Of a stretch of DNA of 64,000 bases, positions 44,853 through 52,963 are shown one piece after another (the stretch's first letter is position 1; every line of letters starts with the position of its first letter). Made by a program: the position numbers and the translations under genes. Location of the stretch: NCBI RefSeq assembly GCF_001883705.2, contig NZ_MDEQ02000006.1, positions 1 through 64,000 of the forward strand. Direction: 5' to 3'. The notes under the pieces are model-generated. The model was not told the origin of the DNA. It did no database searches and was given only the letters and a program-made list of their open reading frames with translations. The stretch is from Burkholderia catarinensis. Lineage in GTDB: Bacteria > Pseudomonadota > Gammaproteobacteria > Burkholderiales > Burkholderiaceae.

Positions 44853-45380
44853 TCAGGCGCGCACGGCCGCGCGCATGAACACGCGCTGCGTTTCGTCGAG
44901 ACCGAGCGCGACGTGATACGCGCGAATCGCGCGCAGCGTGTCGTCGAGCGCTGCGTCGTCGACGATACGGAAACCCAGGCGCGCGTAGTACGGCGCATTC
45001 CACGGCGCATCGCGAAACGTCGACAGCACGACCTGTGCGATACGTTCCTGCGCCGCGCGCGCCATCACCTGTTCGATCAGGCGCGCGCCGATCCGCTGTC
45101 CGGCATGCGACGGCGCGACATCCAGTTCCTCCACATACAGCCGCTGCGCATCGAGCAGCCGGTAGAACGCAAACCCGACGCACGTACCCTGCGGATCGAC
45201 CGCGACATACGCGCGGCCGCCGTCGATGCGCACGAGTACGGCGGCCGCATCGGTCGGCTCGCCATCGGCGATGTCGGCCATGCCGATCTCGCGAAACCGC
45301 TGCGCGGCGGCGACTTCCACGGCGGCCATCGCGGCCGCGTCTTCCCGCGTGGCGGGACGAATCAGGATCGATGCAGTCAT
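44853..45380 (-). CDS. GNAT-family N-acetyltransferase
   Basis: A 175-residue acetyltransferase: IRPATREDAAAMAAVE at the start, the beta-4 strand YVEELDVAPSHAGQRIGARLIEQVMARAA containing the acetyl-CoA pyrophosphate loop (Q-R-I-G-A), and the closing PYYARLGFRIVDD. Substrate unknown. It is divergent from the LysE-type exporter 88 bases away and convergent with nemA. Confidence 0.9.
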   Translation of the reverse strand: MTASILIRPATREDAAAMAAVEVAAAQRFREIGMADIADGEPTDAAAVLVRIDGGRAYVAVDPQGTCVGFAFYRLLDAQRLYVEELDVAPSHAGQRIGARLIEQVMARAAQERIAQVVLSTFRDAPWNAPYYARLGFRIVDDAALDDTLRAIRAYHVALGLDETQRVFMRAAVRA

Positions 45381-45468
45381 GAAGGCAATTCGGGCAGGCG
45401 GTCTGGAACGGCCGTCACTATAATCGAAACCTCATACGTTTCGAACGCCCCCACCCACGAGGTCCGTC

Positions 45469-46080
45469 ATGACGTTCTCCGCACTCTCCGTCTTCGCCTT
45501 CGCCCTGCTCGTCACCGCCGGCACGCCCGGCCCGAGCGTCGCCGCGCTCGTCGCGCGCGTGCTGACGAACGGCGTGCGGGACGTGCTGCCGTTCCTCGCG
45601 GCGATGTGGCTCGGCGAAGCGCTGTGGCTCACGCTCGCGGTCGCGGGGCTGTCCGCGTTCGCACGCACGTTCGACACGGGCCTGATCGTGCTGAAGCTGC
45701 TCGGCGCCGCGTACCTGCTGTTCCTCGCGTGGAAGATGTGGACCGCGCCGACCGATACGGGCGCCGACGACCTGCCGCGCGGCCAGTCGCCGTGGCGCAT
45801 GTTCGCCGCGGGCATGCTCGTCACGCTCGGCAATCCGAAGATCATGCTGTTCTATCTCGCGCTGCTGCCGACCATCGTCGACCTCACGCACGTCGGTGTC
45901 GCCGCGTGGGCCGAGCTGGTCGGCACGATGCTCGCGGTCCTGATCCTTGCCGACTGCTTCTGGTCGCTGCTCGCGTCGCGTGCACGGGCCTTCCTGACGT
46001 CGGCGCGTGCCAAGCGGATCGCCAACCGCACGAGCGCGACCGCGATGGCTGGTGCGGCGGTGGCGATCGCGACGCGTTGA
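45469..46080 (+). CDS. LysE/RhtB-family exporter
   Basis: A 203-residue inner-membrane exporter of amino acids or related compounds. Six helices are predicted. The family signature PGPSVAALVARVL is at residues 20-32, followed by LLGAAYLLFLAWKMW and the conserved GNPKIMLFYLALLP. The start at 45469 has GAGGTCC upstream. It is divergent from a GNAT enzyme, a frequent partner in detoxification of amino compounds. Substrate unknown. Confidence 0.93.
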   Translation: MTFSALSVFAFALLVTAGTPGPSVAALVARVLTNGVRDVLPFLAAMWLGEALWLTLAVAGLSAFARTFDTGLIVLKLLGAAYLLFLAWKMWTAPTDTGADDLPRGQSPWRMFAAGMLVTLGNPKIMLFYLALLPTIVDLTHVGVAAWAELVGTMLAVLILADCFWSLLASRARAFLTSARAKRIANRTSATAMAGAAVAIATR

Positions 46081-46143
46081 GCGGCTACCCGTTACCCGCC
46101 ACGTCGTCGCCTGTCGGGCCGCCATGATGTCCGACGCGCAAGC

Positions 46144-46373
46144 GTGGCAAAACGAATGGCCCGGAACGACCGACTGCATTTCTGCATGACGATCGGCGAC
46201 CATGACCTGCCACGCGAGCCGCTGACGCACGACCCGCGCATCAAGGCCTACGTGCTCGCCGATCCGCTCGACGCATTCCCGACCGCCGCTACGTTGAAGG
46301 ACGTGCACGCGCCGCATTCAACGAAACACTCGACACGAAGGCGCTCGCGTTCTTCAGCGCGAATCTCCGCTAG
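46144..46373 (+). pseudogene. Relic of a dienelactone-hydrolase-like gene
   Basis: One frame reads LPREPLTHDPRIKAYVLADP then LDAFPTAATLKDVH, the segment around the lid of predicted dienelactone hydrolases (the P-L-x-H-D-P-R-I-K motif). A different frame just after it gives FNETLDTKALAFFSANLR and a stop at 46371, the usual C-terminus of the same family. The two pieces imply a deletion plus frameshift; the N-terminal half and catalytic nucleophile are absent. The final stop overlaps the end of the convergent PI-PLC gene. Confidence 0.6.
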
Positions 46374-47290
46374 CAGCGAATCGCCTTGCGCCAGACACCC
46401 GGCGCCGGCGCATGGTCGTTGCACGCGATCAGCGCGCGCACCAGCGCCCAATCGTCGTCATCGCAGAAATCGAGCAGCATCGCGCCGTACGGGCCGCGCT
46501 GCTCGCGCAATCGCTCGGCCAGCCGTGCATGAATGCCCTGCACCCTGCCGTCGCCGTGCGCGACCACCGACGGATTCGCGCCCATCCCCGTCCCGCTGCA
46601 GAAATTGATCGCCCAGCGGCCGCTGTCCGGCAACGGCAGGTGCGTCAGCAGCGTGTCGATCGCGCGCCACTTCCAGCCGATCGACGCGGCCACCGGCACG
46701 CGGTATTCATCCTGGATCACGAACGCGCCGTCGGGATGGTCGATCGTGAACGTCGCGTTGTCGGGCCACGCGGTCAGGTCGATGCCGAGCGGCCGGCCGC
46801 TGCGAAAGCGCCGCAGCAGCACGACCGCGCCGCGCACGTCGCCGAGCGCGGGCAGCGTGCCGCCGGCATGCCAGCGCAGCCGCGGATGCCGCGCGCGATG
46901 CGCGTCGAACGTCGCATCGAAACCGCGCGTGCACGCGTGCGCCGGCCACTCGTCCTTCACCGACATCACGATGCATTCGCGCGGATGCGCATCGAGAAAA
47001 CGCGTACAGGTTGCGAGCACGTCGTCGAACGTCATGCCGAGCGCGATGCCGCCGTGATGGATGTCGAACGCATCGCGCACGTGCCGGCAGCGGATGTCGA
47101 ACAGCCGCACGCCGTGCGCGAGCTGCGCGTCGAGAGGCGCGCGCTGCGTGCGCACGAGCCGATCGTCGACCGTATACGCACAGGTGTCATGGCTGCCCGG
47201 TAGGGTCAGCGTATGCAGCAGCCGCGCATCGTCGAGCGCCGACATCCAGTCGGCGGGCGGCGTGCACGTATCGTGGCTCGAAGGGATCAT
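46370..47290 (-). CDS. PI-PLC-X-domain protein
   Basis: A 306-residue protein with a phosphatidylinositol-specific phospholipase C X-type fold. The two catalytic His lie in TLPGSHDTCAYTV (about residue 34) and FDIHHGGIALGMTFDDVL (about 78). DIRCRHVRD and VMSVKDEW carry the acidic residues of the active site. The C-terminal DDDWALVRALIACND resembles bacterial PI-PLC ends. There is no signal peptide, so secretion is uncertain. The start at 47290 is only six bases from the divergent LacI start and lacks a ribosome site; Met16 (47245) is an alternative. The lipid substrate is unproven. Confidence 0.75.
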   Translation of the reverse strand: MIPSSHDTCTPPADWMSALDDARLLHTLTLPGSHDTCAYTVDDRLVRTQRAPLDAQLAHGVRLFDIRCRHVRDAFDIHHGGIALGMTFDDVLATCTRFLDAHPRECIVMSVKDEWPAHACTRGFDATFDAHRARHPRLRWHAGGTLPALGDVRGAVVLLRRFRSGRPLGIDLTAWPDNATFTIDHPDGAFVIQDEYRVPVAASIGWKWRAIDTLLTHLPLPDSGRWAINFCSGTGMGANPSVVAHGDGRVQGIHARLAERLREQRGPYGAMLLDFCDDDDWALVRALIACNDHAPAPGVWRKAIRC

Positions 47291-47296
47291 GAATCG

Positions 47297-48319
47297 ATGA
47301 ACGACAAGGAAAGAAAACCGTGGGTGACGGCGTCGGACGTCGCGGCGCGGGCCGGCGTATCGCGCTCCGCGGTGTCGCGTGCGTTCTCGCCGACGGCAAG
47401 CATCGCGCCGCAAACGCGGGAACGCGTGATGGTCGCCGCACGCGCGCTCGGCTATCAGGTCAACCTGATCGCACGCGACATGATCACGCAGCGCAGCAGC
47501 ATGATCGGCGTCGTGACGGCCGGGTTCGAGAATCCGTTCCGCGCGCGGCTGCTGTCGGACCTGATGGCCGCACTCGGGCAGCGCGCGCTCACGCCGCTCG
47601 TGACCAATGCGGAAGATCCGCGCCAGGTCCGGCAATCGCTCGAACAACTGCTCAGCTACCGGATCGCGGGCCTCGTGATGACATCCGCATCGCCGCCGCT
47701 GTCGGTCGCGCAGCAGTATCTCGAACACCGGATCCCGGTCGTGATGATCAACCGCGATGCGAACCTGCCGGGCGCGGATGTCGTCGTCAGCGACAACGCG
47801 GCGGGGGCCGTCCACGCAGCGCAGCGGCTGGTGCGGGCCGGCGCGCGCCGGCTCGCGTTCGTCGGGCCGCGCGGCGCGAGCTACAGCGCGCAATCGCGCG
47901 CCGCGGCGTTCGAGCACGCGATCGGGCGCGGCGATGCGTTCGACGCGACGCTCGCGCGCGTGCTCGACACGCCGTCCGATACCCATGCAAGCGGAATCGA
48001 CGCGGCGCGGCAACTGTTCGCGGCCGGTGAACGGCCGGACGGCGTGTTCTGCTCGTCCGACCTGCTCGCGCTTGGCGTGATCGACGTCGCGCGCGGCGAA
48101 TTCGGGTTGCGCGTGCCGGATGACGTGCGCGTGATCGGCTTCGACGACATCCCGGCCGCCGAATACGATGCGTATCGGCTGACGACGCTGCGGCAGGACA
48201 CGCGCGGCCTCGCGCATGCGGCGATCGACCTGCTCGCCGACCGGATGCAGGCGTTCGACGGCCCGTCGCGCACGCGCGTCGTGCCGGTCACGCAGGTGGT
48301 GCGGGACAGCTGCGCGTGA
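47297..48319 (+). CDS. LacI-family transcriptional regulator
   Basis: A 340-residue repressor. The HTH occupies residues 9-58 (TASDVAARAGVSRSAVSRAFSPTASIAPQTRERVMVAARALGYQVN). Next comes a periplasmic-binding-like sensor (SMIGVVTAGFENPFRARLLSDLM ... DGVFCSSDLLALGVIDVARGEFGLRVPDDVRVIGFDDIPAAEYD). The sensor half is the type that binds sugars or related polyols. It ends next to the convergent ABC importer operon, whose promoter region carries a 20-bp palindrome of LacI-operator type (51391). The cognate ligand probably is the importer's substrate. Confidence 0.92.
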   Translation: MNDKERKPWVTASDVAARAGVSRSAVSRAFSPTASIAPQTRERVMVAARALGYQVNLIARDMITQRSSMIGVVTAGFENPFRARLLSDLMAALGQRALTPLVTNAEDPRQVRQSLEQLLSYRIAGLVMTSASPPLSVAQQYLEHRIPVVMINRDANLPGADVVVSDNAAGAVHAAQRLVRAGARRLAFVGPRGASYSAQSRAAAFEHAIGRGDAFDATLARVLDTPSDTHASGIDAARQLFAAGERPDGVFCSSDLLALGVIDVARGEFGLRVPDDVRVIGFDDIPAAEYDAYRLTTLRQDTRGLAHAAIDLLADRMQAFDGPSRTRVVPVTQVVRDSCA

Positions 48320-48333
48320 CGGGTTGAAATCGG

Positions 48334-48350
48334 GCGCGGCGGCGCCGCGC
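48334..48350. terminator. GC-rich hairpin between lacI-type gene and ABC operon
   Basis: GCGCGGC, loop GGC, GCCGCGC between convergent stop codons. There is no T run; possible bidirectional terminator. Confidence 0.4.
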
Positions 48351-48351
48351 G

Positions 48352-49212
48352 TCACTTCAGCCCGCCCGCGAACCCGCGCAACAGGTAGCGCTGCACATAG
48401 CCGGCCACGGCGAGCGTGGGCAGCGACGCCATCAGCCCGGCGCTCATCAGGTCGCCCCAGTCGATGCCGTTCTCCGTCACGTAGCCGGCGATCGCGAGCG
48501 GCAGCGTGAAGCGGCTCGGCGTCGACACGAACAGCAGCGCGATCAGGAACTCGTTCCACGCGGCGATGAACACGAAGATTGCGGTCGCGATCAGCCCCGG
48601 CGCGCACAGCGGCAGCACGATCTGCACGAGCCGCCGCGCAAGCCCCGCGCCGTCGATGCAGGCCGCTTCCTCGTATTCGATCGGCACGTCGCGCACGAAC
48701 GCGAGCAGCATCCAGATCGCCATCGGCAGCGCATAGATCTGATACGCGAGCATCAGGCCGAGCGTCGAATCGAGCAGGTGCAGCCGCTTCGCGAGCGCGA
48801 ACAGCGGCACCGCGATCGTGATCGGCGGCATCAGCTTCAACGCCAGCACGAGCACCAGGAACAGCAGGTCGAGCCGCGCCGGAAACCGCAGCCGCACGAG
48901 CGCATACGCGGCCGGAAACGCGAGCGCCAGCGCGAGCAGCGTCGTGCCGAAGCCGACCAGCAGCGAATTGAAGAGCGGCGCGCCGATGCCGTTCGACCAC
49001 ACCGACGCGAAATGCTCGAAGGTCGGCGCGGCCGGCCAGATCCGCAACGGATGATCGAGGCGTTCGAGCGTCGGCATGAACGCCGCGCCGGCCATCCACA
49101 GGCACGGCAGCAGCAACAGCGCGAGCGCGACGATGCGCAGCGCCCACGGCACCGCGCGACCGAATGCGGCGCCCGTTCGCGCGTGGGCGATGCCTGCGGG
49201 GCGCGCCGTCAT
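48352..49212 (-). CDS. Carbohydrate ABC transporter permease (MalG type)
   Basis: A 286-residue inner-membrane permease with six predicted helices. The EAA loop reads PIEYEEAACIDGAGLARRLVQIVLPLCAPGLI, the signature interface with an ATPase. The family's NSLLVGFGTTLLALALAFPAAYALVRL and the closing AGYVQRYLLRGFAGGLKstop are typical of MalG-like subunits (CUT1). The start overlaps the upstream permease gene's stop (ATGA). There is no ATPase gene, so the importer must use one encoded elsewhere, as some CUT1 systems do. Confidence 0.93.
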   Translation of the reverse strand: MTARPAGIAHARTGAAFGRAVPWALRIVALALLLLPCLWMAGAAFMPTLERLDHPLRIWPAAPTFEHFASVWSNGIGAPLFNSLLVGFGTTLLALALAFPAAYALVRLRFPARLDLLFLVLVLALKLMPPITIAVPLFALAKRLHLLDSTLGLMLAYQIYALPMAIWMLLAFVRDVPIEYEEAACIDGAGLARRLVQIVLPLCAPGLIATAIFVFIAAWNEFLIALLFVSTPSRFTLPLAIAGYVTENGIDWGDLMSAGLMASLPTLAVAGYVQRYLLRGFAGGLK

Positions 49213-50078
49213 GCGCGCCGCTTGCGAACCGTCTGCCATACATACCCCGAGACCAGCAGCGCGGACGCCGCGAGCATCAGCACCGACGCGGCACTCGCCG
49301 GCCCGACGTTGAAGAAGCGGAAGCCCGTGTCGTAGATATAGGTCGACAGCGTCTGCGTCGCGTTGCCGGGGCCGCCGCCCGTCAGCGCATAGACCTTGTC
49401 GAACAGCTTGAACGTGTCGATCGAGCGCAGCAGCAGCGCGAGGCCGATCTGCGGCGCCGCGAGCGGCAGCGTGATGTCGCGCAGACACTGCCACTCGCTC
49501 GCGCCGTCGGTGCGCGCGGCTTCGTACAGTTCGCCGGGAATCGACTGCAGCCCGGCCAGCACGATCAGGAATGCCATCGGCGTCCACTGCCACACGTCGA
49601 CCAGCGCGAGCGACCACAGCGCGAGATGCGGATCGGACAGCCAGCGCACGCCTTCGATGCCGAACGCCGCGAGCAACGCGTTCAGGAAGCCGTCGAAGTT
49701 GAGCCAGTTGCGCCAGATCGCCGAGCACACGAGCGTGGACAGCATCATCGGCAGGATCGCGAGCGGCAGCGCGATGCGCCGCCCCGGAAACGCGCGCACG
49801 AACAGCAGCGCGAGGCCGAAGCCGAGCGCGACTTCGGCGAGCGACGCCACGATCGTGAAGCTCAGCGTGTTGCCGAAGCCGGCCGTGAACGCATCGTCGC
49901 CGAGCACCGCGCGATAGTTCGCGAGCCCCGCGAACGCGCGGCGGCCGGCCGCGTAGTCGACCCGGCAGAACGAATCGACCAGCACCTGCGCGACCGGATA
50001 CAGCGCGAGCGCGGCGAGCACCAGCAGCGCAGGCCCGAGCAGCGCGACGAACGGCAGGCTGCGGCCGAGGGCTTTCAT
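49209..50078 (-). CDS. Carbohydrate ABC transporter permease (MalF type)
   Basis: A 289-residue inner-membrane permease: six helices, opening LPFVALLGPALLVLAALALYPVAQVLVDSF, NTLSFTIVASLAEVALGFGLALL, and the EAA loop PGELYEAARTDGASEWQCLRDITLPLAAPQI. The KLFDKVYALTGGGPGNATQTLSTYIYDTGF segment is the CUT1 MalF signature. It follows the binding protein by 34 bases and overlaps the next permease by four. Substrate probably a sugar or polyol by family. Confidence 0.93.
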   Translation of the reverse strand: MKALGRSLPFVALLGPALLVLAALALYPVAQVLVDSFCRVDYAAGRRAFAGLANYRAVLGDDAFTAGFGNTLSFTIVASLAEVALGFGLALLFVRAFPGRRIALPLAILPMMLSTLVCSAIWRNWLNFDGFLNALLAAFGIEGVRWLSDPHLALWSLALVDVWQWTPMAFLIVLAGLQSIPGELYEAARTDGASEWQCLRDITLPLAAPQIGLALLLRSIDTFKLFDKVYALTGGGPGNATQTLSTYIYDTGFRFFNVGPASAASVLMLAASALLVSGYVWQTVRKRRA

Positions 50079-50112
50079 GCGCGGTGTCCGGGTGTCCAGT
50101 CGAAGCGGGCCG

Positions 50113-51351
50113 TCACTTGCCGGCCGCGGCCATCGCCTGCGCGATCTTCTGCTGCGCCTGGCGCAGCGCGGCGTCGGGCGCCGACTGCCCGGTCAGCGCG
50201 AGCTGAAGCTGGTCGCCGAGAATGCTCTCGACCTGCTGCCAGTCCTTCACGCGCGGCCGCGCACGGCCGGCCTCGAGCGCCTTCAGTTGATCGGGATACC
50301 AGCGGTACTGGCGCACCAGCGCCGGATCGTTGAACACACTGCGGCGGGTCGGCGGAATGCCGATTCCGGCGAGGCGCATCTGCGTGTCGCGCGCGGTCAG
50401 GTACGCCAGGAAGTCCTGCGCGAGCTTCGCGTGCGGCGCGTCCTTCGGAATGCCCATCTGCCAGATGCCGAGCATCGGCGCCGGGCCCGCGGTCTGCCCG
50501 GGCGGCGGCTGCAGCGCGATCTGCCCGACCACGCGCGACTGCTTCGGATCGTCGAGCGCCGGCACCCACGCCGGCCATACCTCGATCGACTGCGCGGCCG
50601 TGCCGCGCTGCAGCGCATCGCGCACTTCGGCCGCGCCGTACACGTCGACGTCCTTCGGCGCGGACGCCTTCAGCGCGAGGAAGGTCTTCAGCGCGGCCTG
50701 CGCCTCGCGCGAATCGATCGTCACGTTGCCGGCATGGTCGAACACGTCGCCGCCGTACGCCCACAGGATCGGCAGGAAGCCCGTCACGACCGGGTTGCCC
50801 TTCGTGCCGCGAAACACGACGCCCGACACGCTCTTGTCCGCGCCGCCGACGGTCTGCGCGATCTTCAGCACGTCGTCCCAGTTGCGCGGCGGCTGCAGCT
50901 TGTATTTCGCGAGCAGGTCCTTGCGGTACGCGAACATCTCGACGTTGCCGACGATCGGCAGCGCGTACAGCGCGCCGGCCGCGTTGCGGCCGAGCGCGAC
51001 GGCGGACGGCACGAGATCGGCGTCCGCGAGCGACGCGGGCAGCGGCTTCAGCCAGCCGTTGCCGATGAATTCGGGCGCCCACGTGTCGTCCATCATCACG
51101 AGGTCGTAGGCGCCGGTGCCCTCGCGCATCGACAGCTTGAGCTTCTGGTACAGGTTCGCGTTCGGCAGCTTGAGCAGCTCGATCTCGGTGCCCGGGTGCA
51201 GTTTGTTGAAGCCGGCGACGGCGTCGGCCAGCCCCTTGCCGTAGATGTCGTCGCGGCCTGCGATGACGAGATCCGCGGCAACGGCGTGCGTGGCGGCGAA
51301 GGACAGCGCAAGGGCGGCGGACAGCGCGCGCAGGCGGCTCAGCAAGGTCAT
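50113..51351 (-). CDS. ABC transporter sugar-binding protein
   Basis: A 412-residue periplasmic solute-binding protein. The signal peptide is MTLLSRLRALSAALALSFAATHAVAA, then DLVIAGRDDIYGKGLADAVAGFNKLHPGTEIELLKLP. The extracellular binding domain type 1 pattern includes GAYDLVMMDDTWAPEF and MFAYRKDLLAKYKLQPPRNWDDVLKIAQ. The start at 51351 has GAGAGACCTC. The frame is open further upstream, but that part is upstream of the operator. It heads the importer operon; the LacI-type palindrome is 40 bases before its start. Confidence 0.93.
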   Translation of the reverse strand: MTLLSRLRALSAALALSFAATHAVAADLVIAGRDDIYGKGLADAVAGFNKLHPGTEIELLKLPNANLYQKLKLSMREGTGAYDLVMMDDTWAPEFIGNGWLKPLPASLADADLVPSAVALGRNAAGALYALPIVGNVEMFAYRKDLLAKYKLQPPRNWDDVLKIAQTVGGADKSVSGVVFRGTKGNPVVTGFLPILWAYGGDVFDHAGNVTIDSREAQAALKTFLALKASAPKDVDVYGAAEVRDALQRGTAAQSIEVWPAWVPALDDPKQSRVVGQIALQPPPGQTAGPAPMLGIWQMGIPKDAPHAKLAQDFLAYLTARDTQMRLAGIGIPPTRRSVFNDPALVRQYRWYPDQLKALEAGRARPRVKDWQQVESILGDQLQLALTGQSAPDAALRQAQQKIAQAMAAAGK

Positions 51352-51390
51352 GAGGTCTCTCTCGATCGGCGTGGTGGCGGGACGGCCAGG

Positions 51391-51410
51391 CGTTGCACAC
51401 GTGTGCAACG
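51391..51410. promoter_or_regulatory. LacI-family operator, perfect 20-bp palindrome
   Basis: CGTTGCACACGTGTGCAACG is fully self-complementary over 20 bases with the central CG that LacI/GalR/PurR operators need for hinge-helix intercalation. It lies between the porin and the sugar-binding-protein start. Confidence 0.85.
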
Positions 51411-51539
51411 CGGGCGACGCTTCTGGCTGCCTGAAGCGAACGCCATTGTTCACGCGGATCGTTAAGAATTTATGGCACGCGGCGGAAGAGGCCGCCGCGT
51501 TGCCCGGCTGCCCCGCCCCGCCCGGCTCCCCCTGCCGCC

Positions 51540-51588
51540 GGCCAGACCTTCCCGGCCAGACCTCCCCGGCCGGACCTTCCCGGCCAGG
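51540..51588. repeat. 14-bp tandem repeat, three and a half copies
   Basis: Units GGCCAGACCTTCCC, GGCCAGACCTCCCC, GGCCGGACCTTCCC and a partial GGCCAGG abut the stop codon of the porin gene. Sequence drift between copies is small. It may be a slippage product of its GC-rich surroundings. Confidence 0.75.
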
Positions 51589-52797
51589 TCAGAAGTTCAC
51601 GCGGATCCCGGCCATCACGGCCAGTTGCCGGCTCGAGTTGCTGTTCGCGAGCACCGGAATCTGCGCGTAGTTCACCGCGCTGCCGTTCGCGTCGGTGCCG
51701 AGCCCCGTGCCGCTCGCGATCTGGCCGATCGCGACCGCATACAGCGCCGTGCGCTTCGACAGGCTGTAGTTCGTGCCGACGTTCACCTGGTGGAATCGCG
51801 TCGTGCCGCGCCCGTCGGTATGCGCGGCATTGAAGATGTACGCGACGCCGCCCTGCAGCGCGGGCGTGAACAGGTACGTGACGTTCAGCTCGCCGATGTC
51901 GAACGTGAACGCCTGCGTGCGCGGCTGCGCGGCGGTCGAGAAATAGCGGCTGTCGCCGAGGCGCGTATGCGTGTAGGTGAGCGCGACCGTCGCCGCGCCG
52001 AGCGTGACCGAGCCGCCCGCGCCGAACGCGCGCATCGAGCCGGCATCCTGCAGCAGGCAATACATCGCGCCCGGGTTGCTGCACGCGAAATCGCCGATAT
52101 AGCCGCTCGCGCCGCCGAGCGCCGCGTCGAGCGGTTGGTGCAGGTCCAGATAGCCGACCGAGAACGCGACCGGCGCGCGTGTGTAAGTCGCGGCCACCGC
52201 ATAGCCGCGCTTCGCGGAAAAGTCGCCGGCCTGCCCGCCGAAGCTGAACGTGCCGCCGAACGTGAGGCCGTTGAAATCGGCGCTGGTGAACTTCACCGCG
52301 TTGTTGAAGTTGAACGCGGCGTTCAGGTTGTCGACGTCGCCGAGATGCGAGCCGTACGGCGTCGCCCAGTTGTTGCTCGATACATACGCGCCGAGCATGT
52401 CGGTATACGAGTCGTATTGCCGGCCGAGGCCGAGCGTGCCGATCCCGTCCTGGCGCAGCCCGACCCAGGCCTGCCGGCTGAAGGCGGTGCCGCCCTGCAG
52501 CGCCTGCCCGTTCGCGGACAGGAACTGCTGCTCGAGCGAAAACACCGCGTCGAGCCCGCCGCCGAGCGGCTCGGCGCCCTGGAACCCGAACCGGGACGGC
52601 ACGAGGTTGCCGCCGCCCATCTGCCACGCATGGCCGCCGCCCGTGCTGCCGTCGGCGCGCGTGAACTGCTGGTTCGTCGAGTAGATGATGCCGGTATCCA
52701 CGGTGCCGTACAGCGTCACGCTGCCCGAGGTCTGCGCATGTGCGTGCATGCAACCCAGCGTGGCCGCAGCCGCGGCCAGTCGTCGTCCGATCTTCAT
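51589..52797 (-). CDS. Gram-negative trimeric porin
   Basis: A 402-residue outer-membrane porin of the same family as the one at 370. The signal peptide ends AHAQTSG, then SVTLYGTVDTGIIYST. The interior shows typical strand repeats (DGIGTLGLGRQYDSYTDML, SADFNGLTFGGTFSFGG) and the chain ends RVNF with a terminal Phe. Two Cys (IGDFACSNPGAMYCLLQD) in a predicted loop are unusual for this family and could form a disulfide. A copy of the 17-bp CGCAAATCGGCAAACCG motif lies 97 bases upstream of its start, and the sugar importer follows downstream, so it may feed either system. Confidence 0.92.
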   Translation of the reverse strand: MKIGRRLAAAAATLGCMHAHAQTSGSVTLYGTVDTGIIYSTNQQFTRADGSTGGGHAWQMGGGNLVPSRFGFQGAEPLGGGLDAVFSLEQQFLSANGQALQGGTAFSRQAWVGLRQDGIGTLGLGRQYDSYTDMLGAYVSSNNWATPYGSHLGDVDNLNAAFNFNNAVKFTSADFNGLTFGGTFSFGGQAGDFSAKRGYAVAATYTRAPVAFSVGYLDLHQPLDAALGGASGYIGDFACSNPGAMYCLLQDAGSMRAFGAGGSVTLGAATVALTYTHTRLGDSRYFSTAAQPRTQAFTFDIGELNVTYLFTPALQGGVAYIFNAAHTDGRGTTRFHQVNVGTNYSLSKRTALYAVAIGQIASGTGLGTDANGSAVNYAQIPVLANSNSSRQLAVMAGIRVNF

Positions 52798-52893
52798 GTC
52801 CCGCCCTCAGTGTTCATCGATTCGCAGTGCAAATCGATGATGTTGTCGATATGGGTGACGGGACTCTATCCAGCGAAAATTCAGGACCTCTAT

Positions 52894-52910
52894 CGCAAAT
52901 CGGCAAACCG
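52894..52910 (-). promoter_or_regulatory. Regulon motif copy A, upstream of the porin
   Basis: CGCAAATCGGCAAACCG on the plus strand; on the minus strand it reads CGGTTTGCCGATTTGCG, containing TTTGC twice at an eight-base period. 97 bases before the porin start. Identical to copy B. Confidence 0.65.
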
Positions 52911-52963
52911 TGGCGTGCGCTGCCCGCAACGGCGCCCGGCGGCGGCGCCCAGGTGCGCGTGCG

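Noticed and set aside
46370..49243. A 957-codon minus-strand frame
   Set aside because: The true protein is the last 306 codons (PI-PLC). The rest is shifted through the permease and antisense to the LacI gene.
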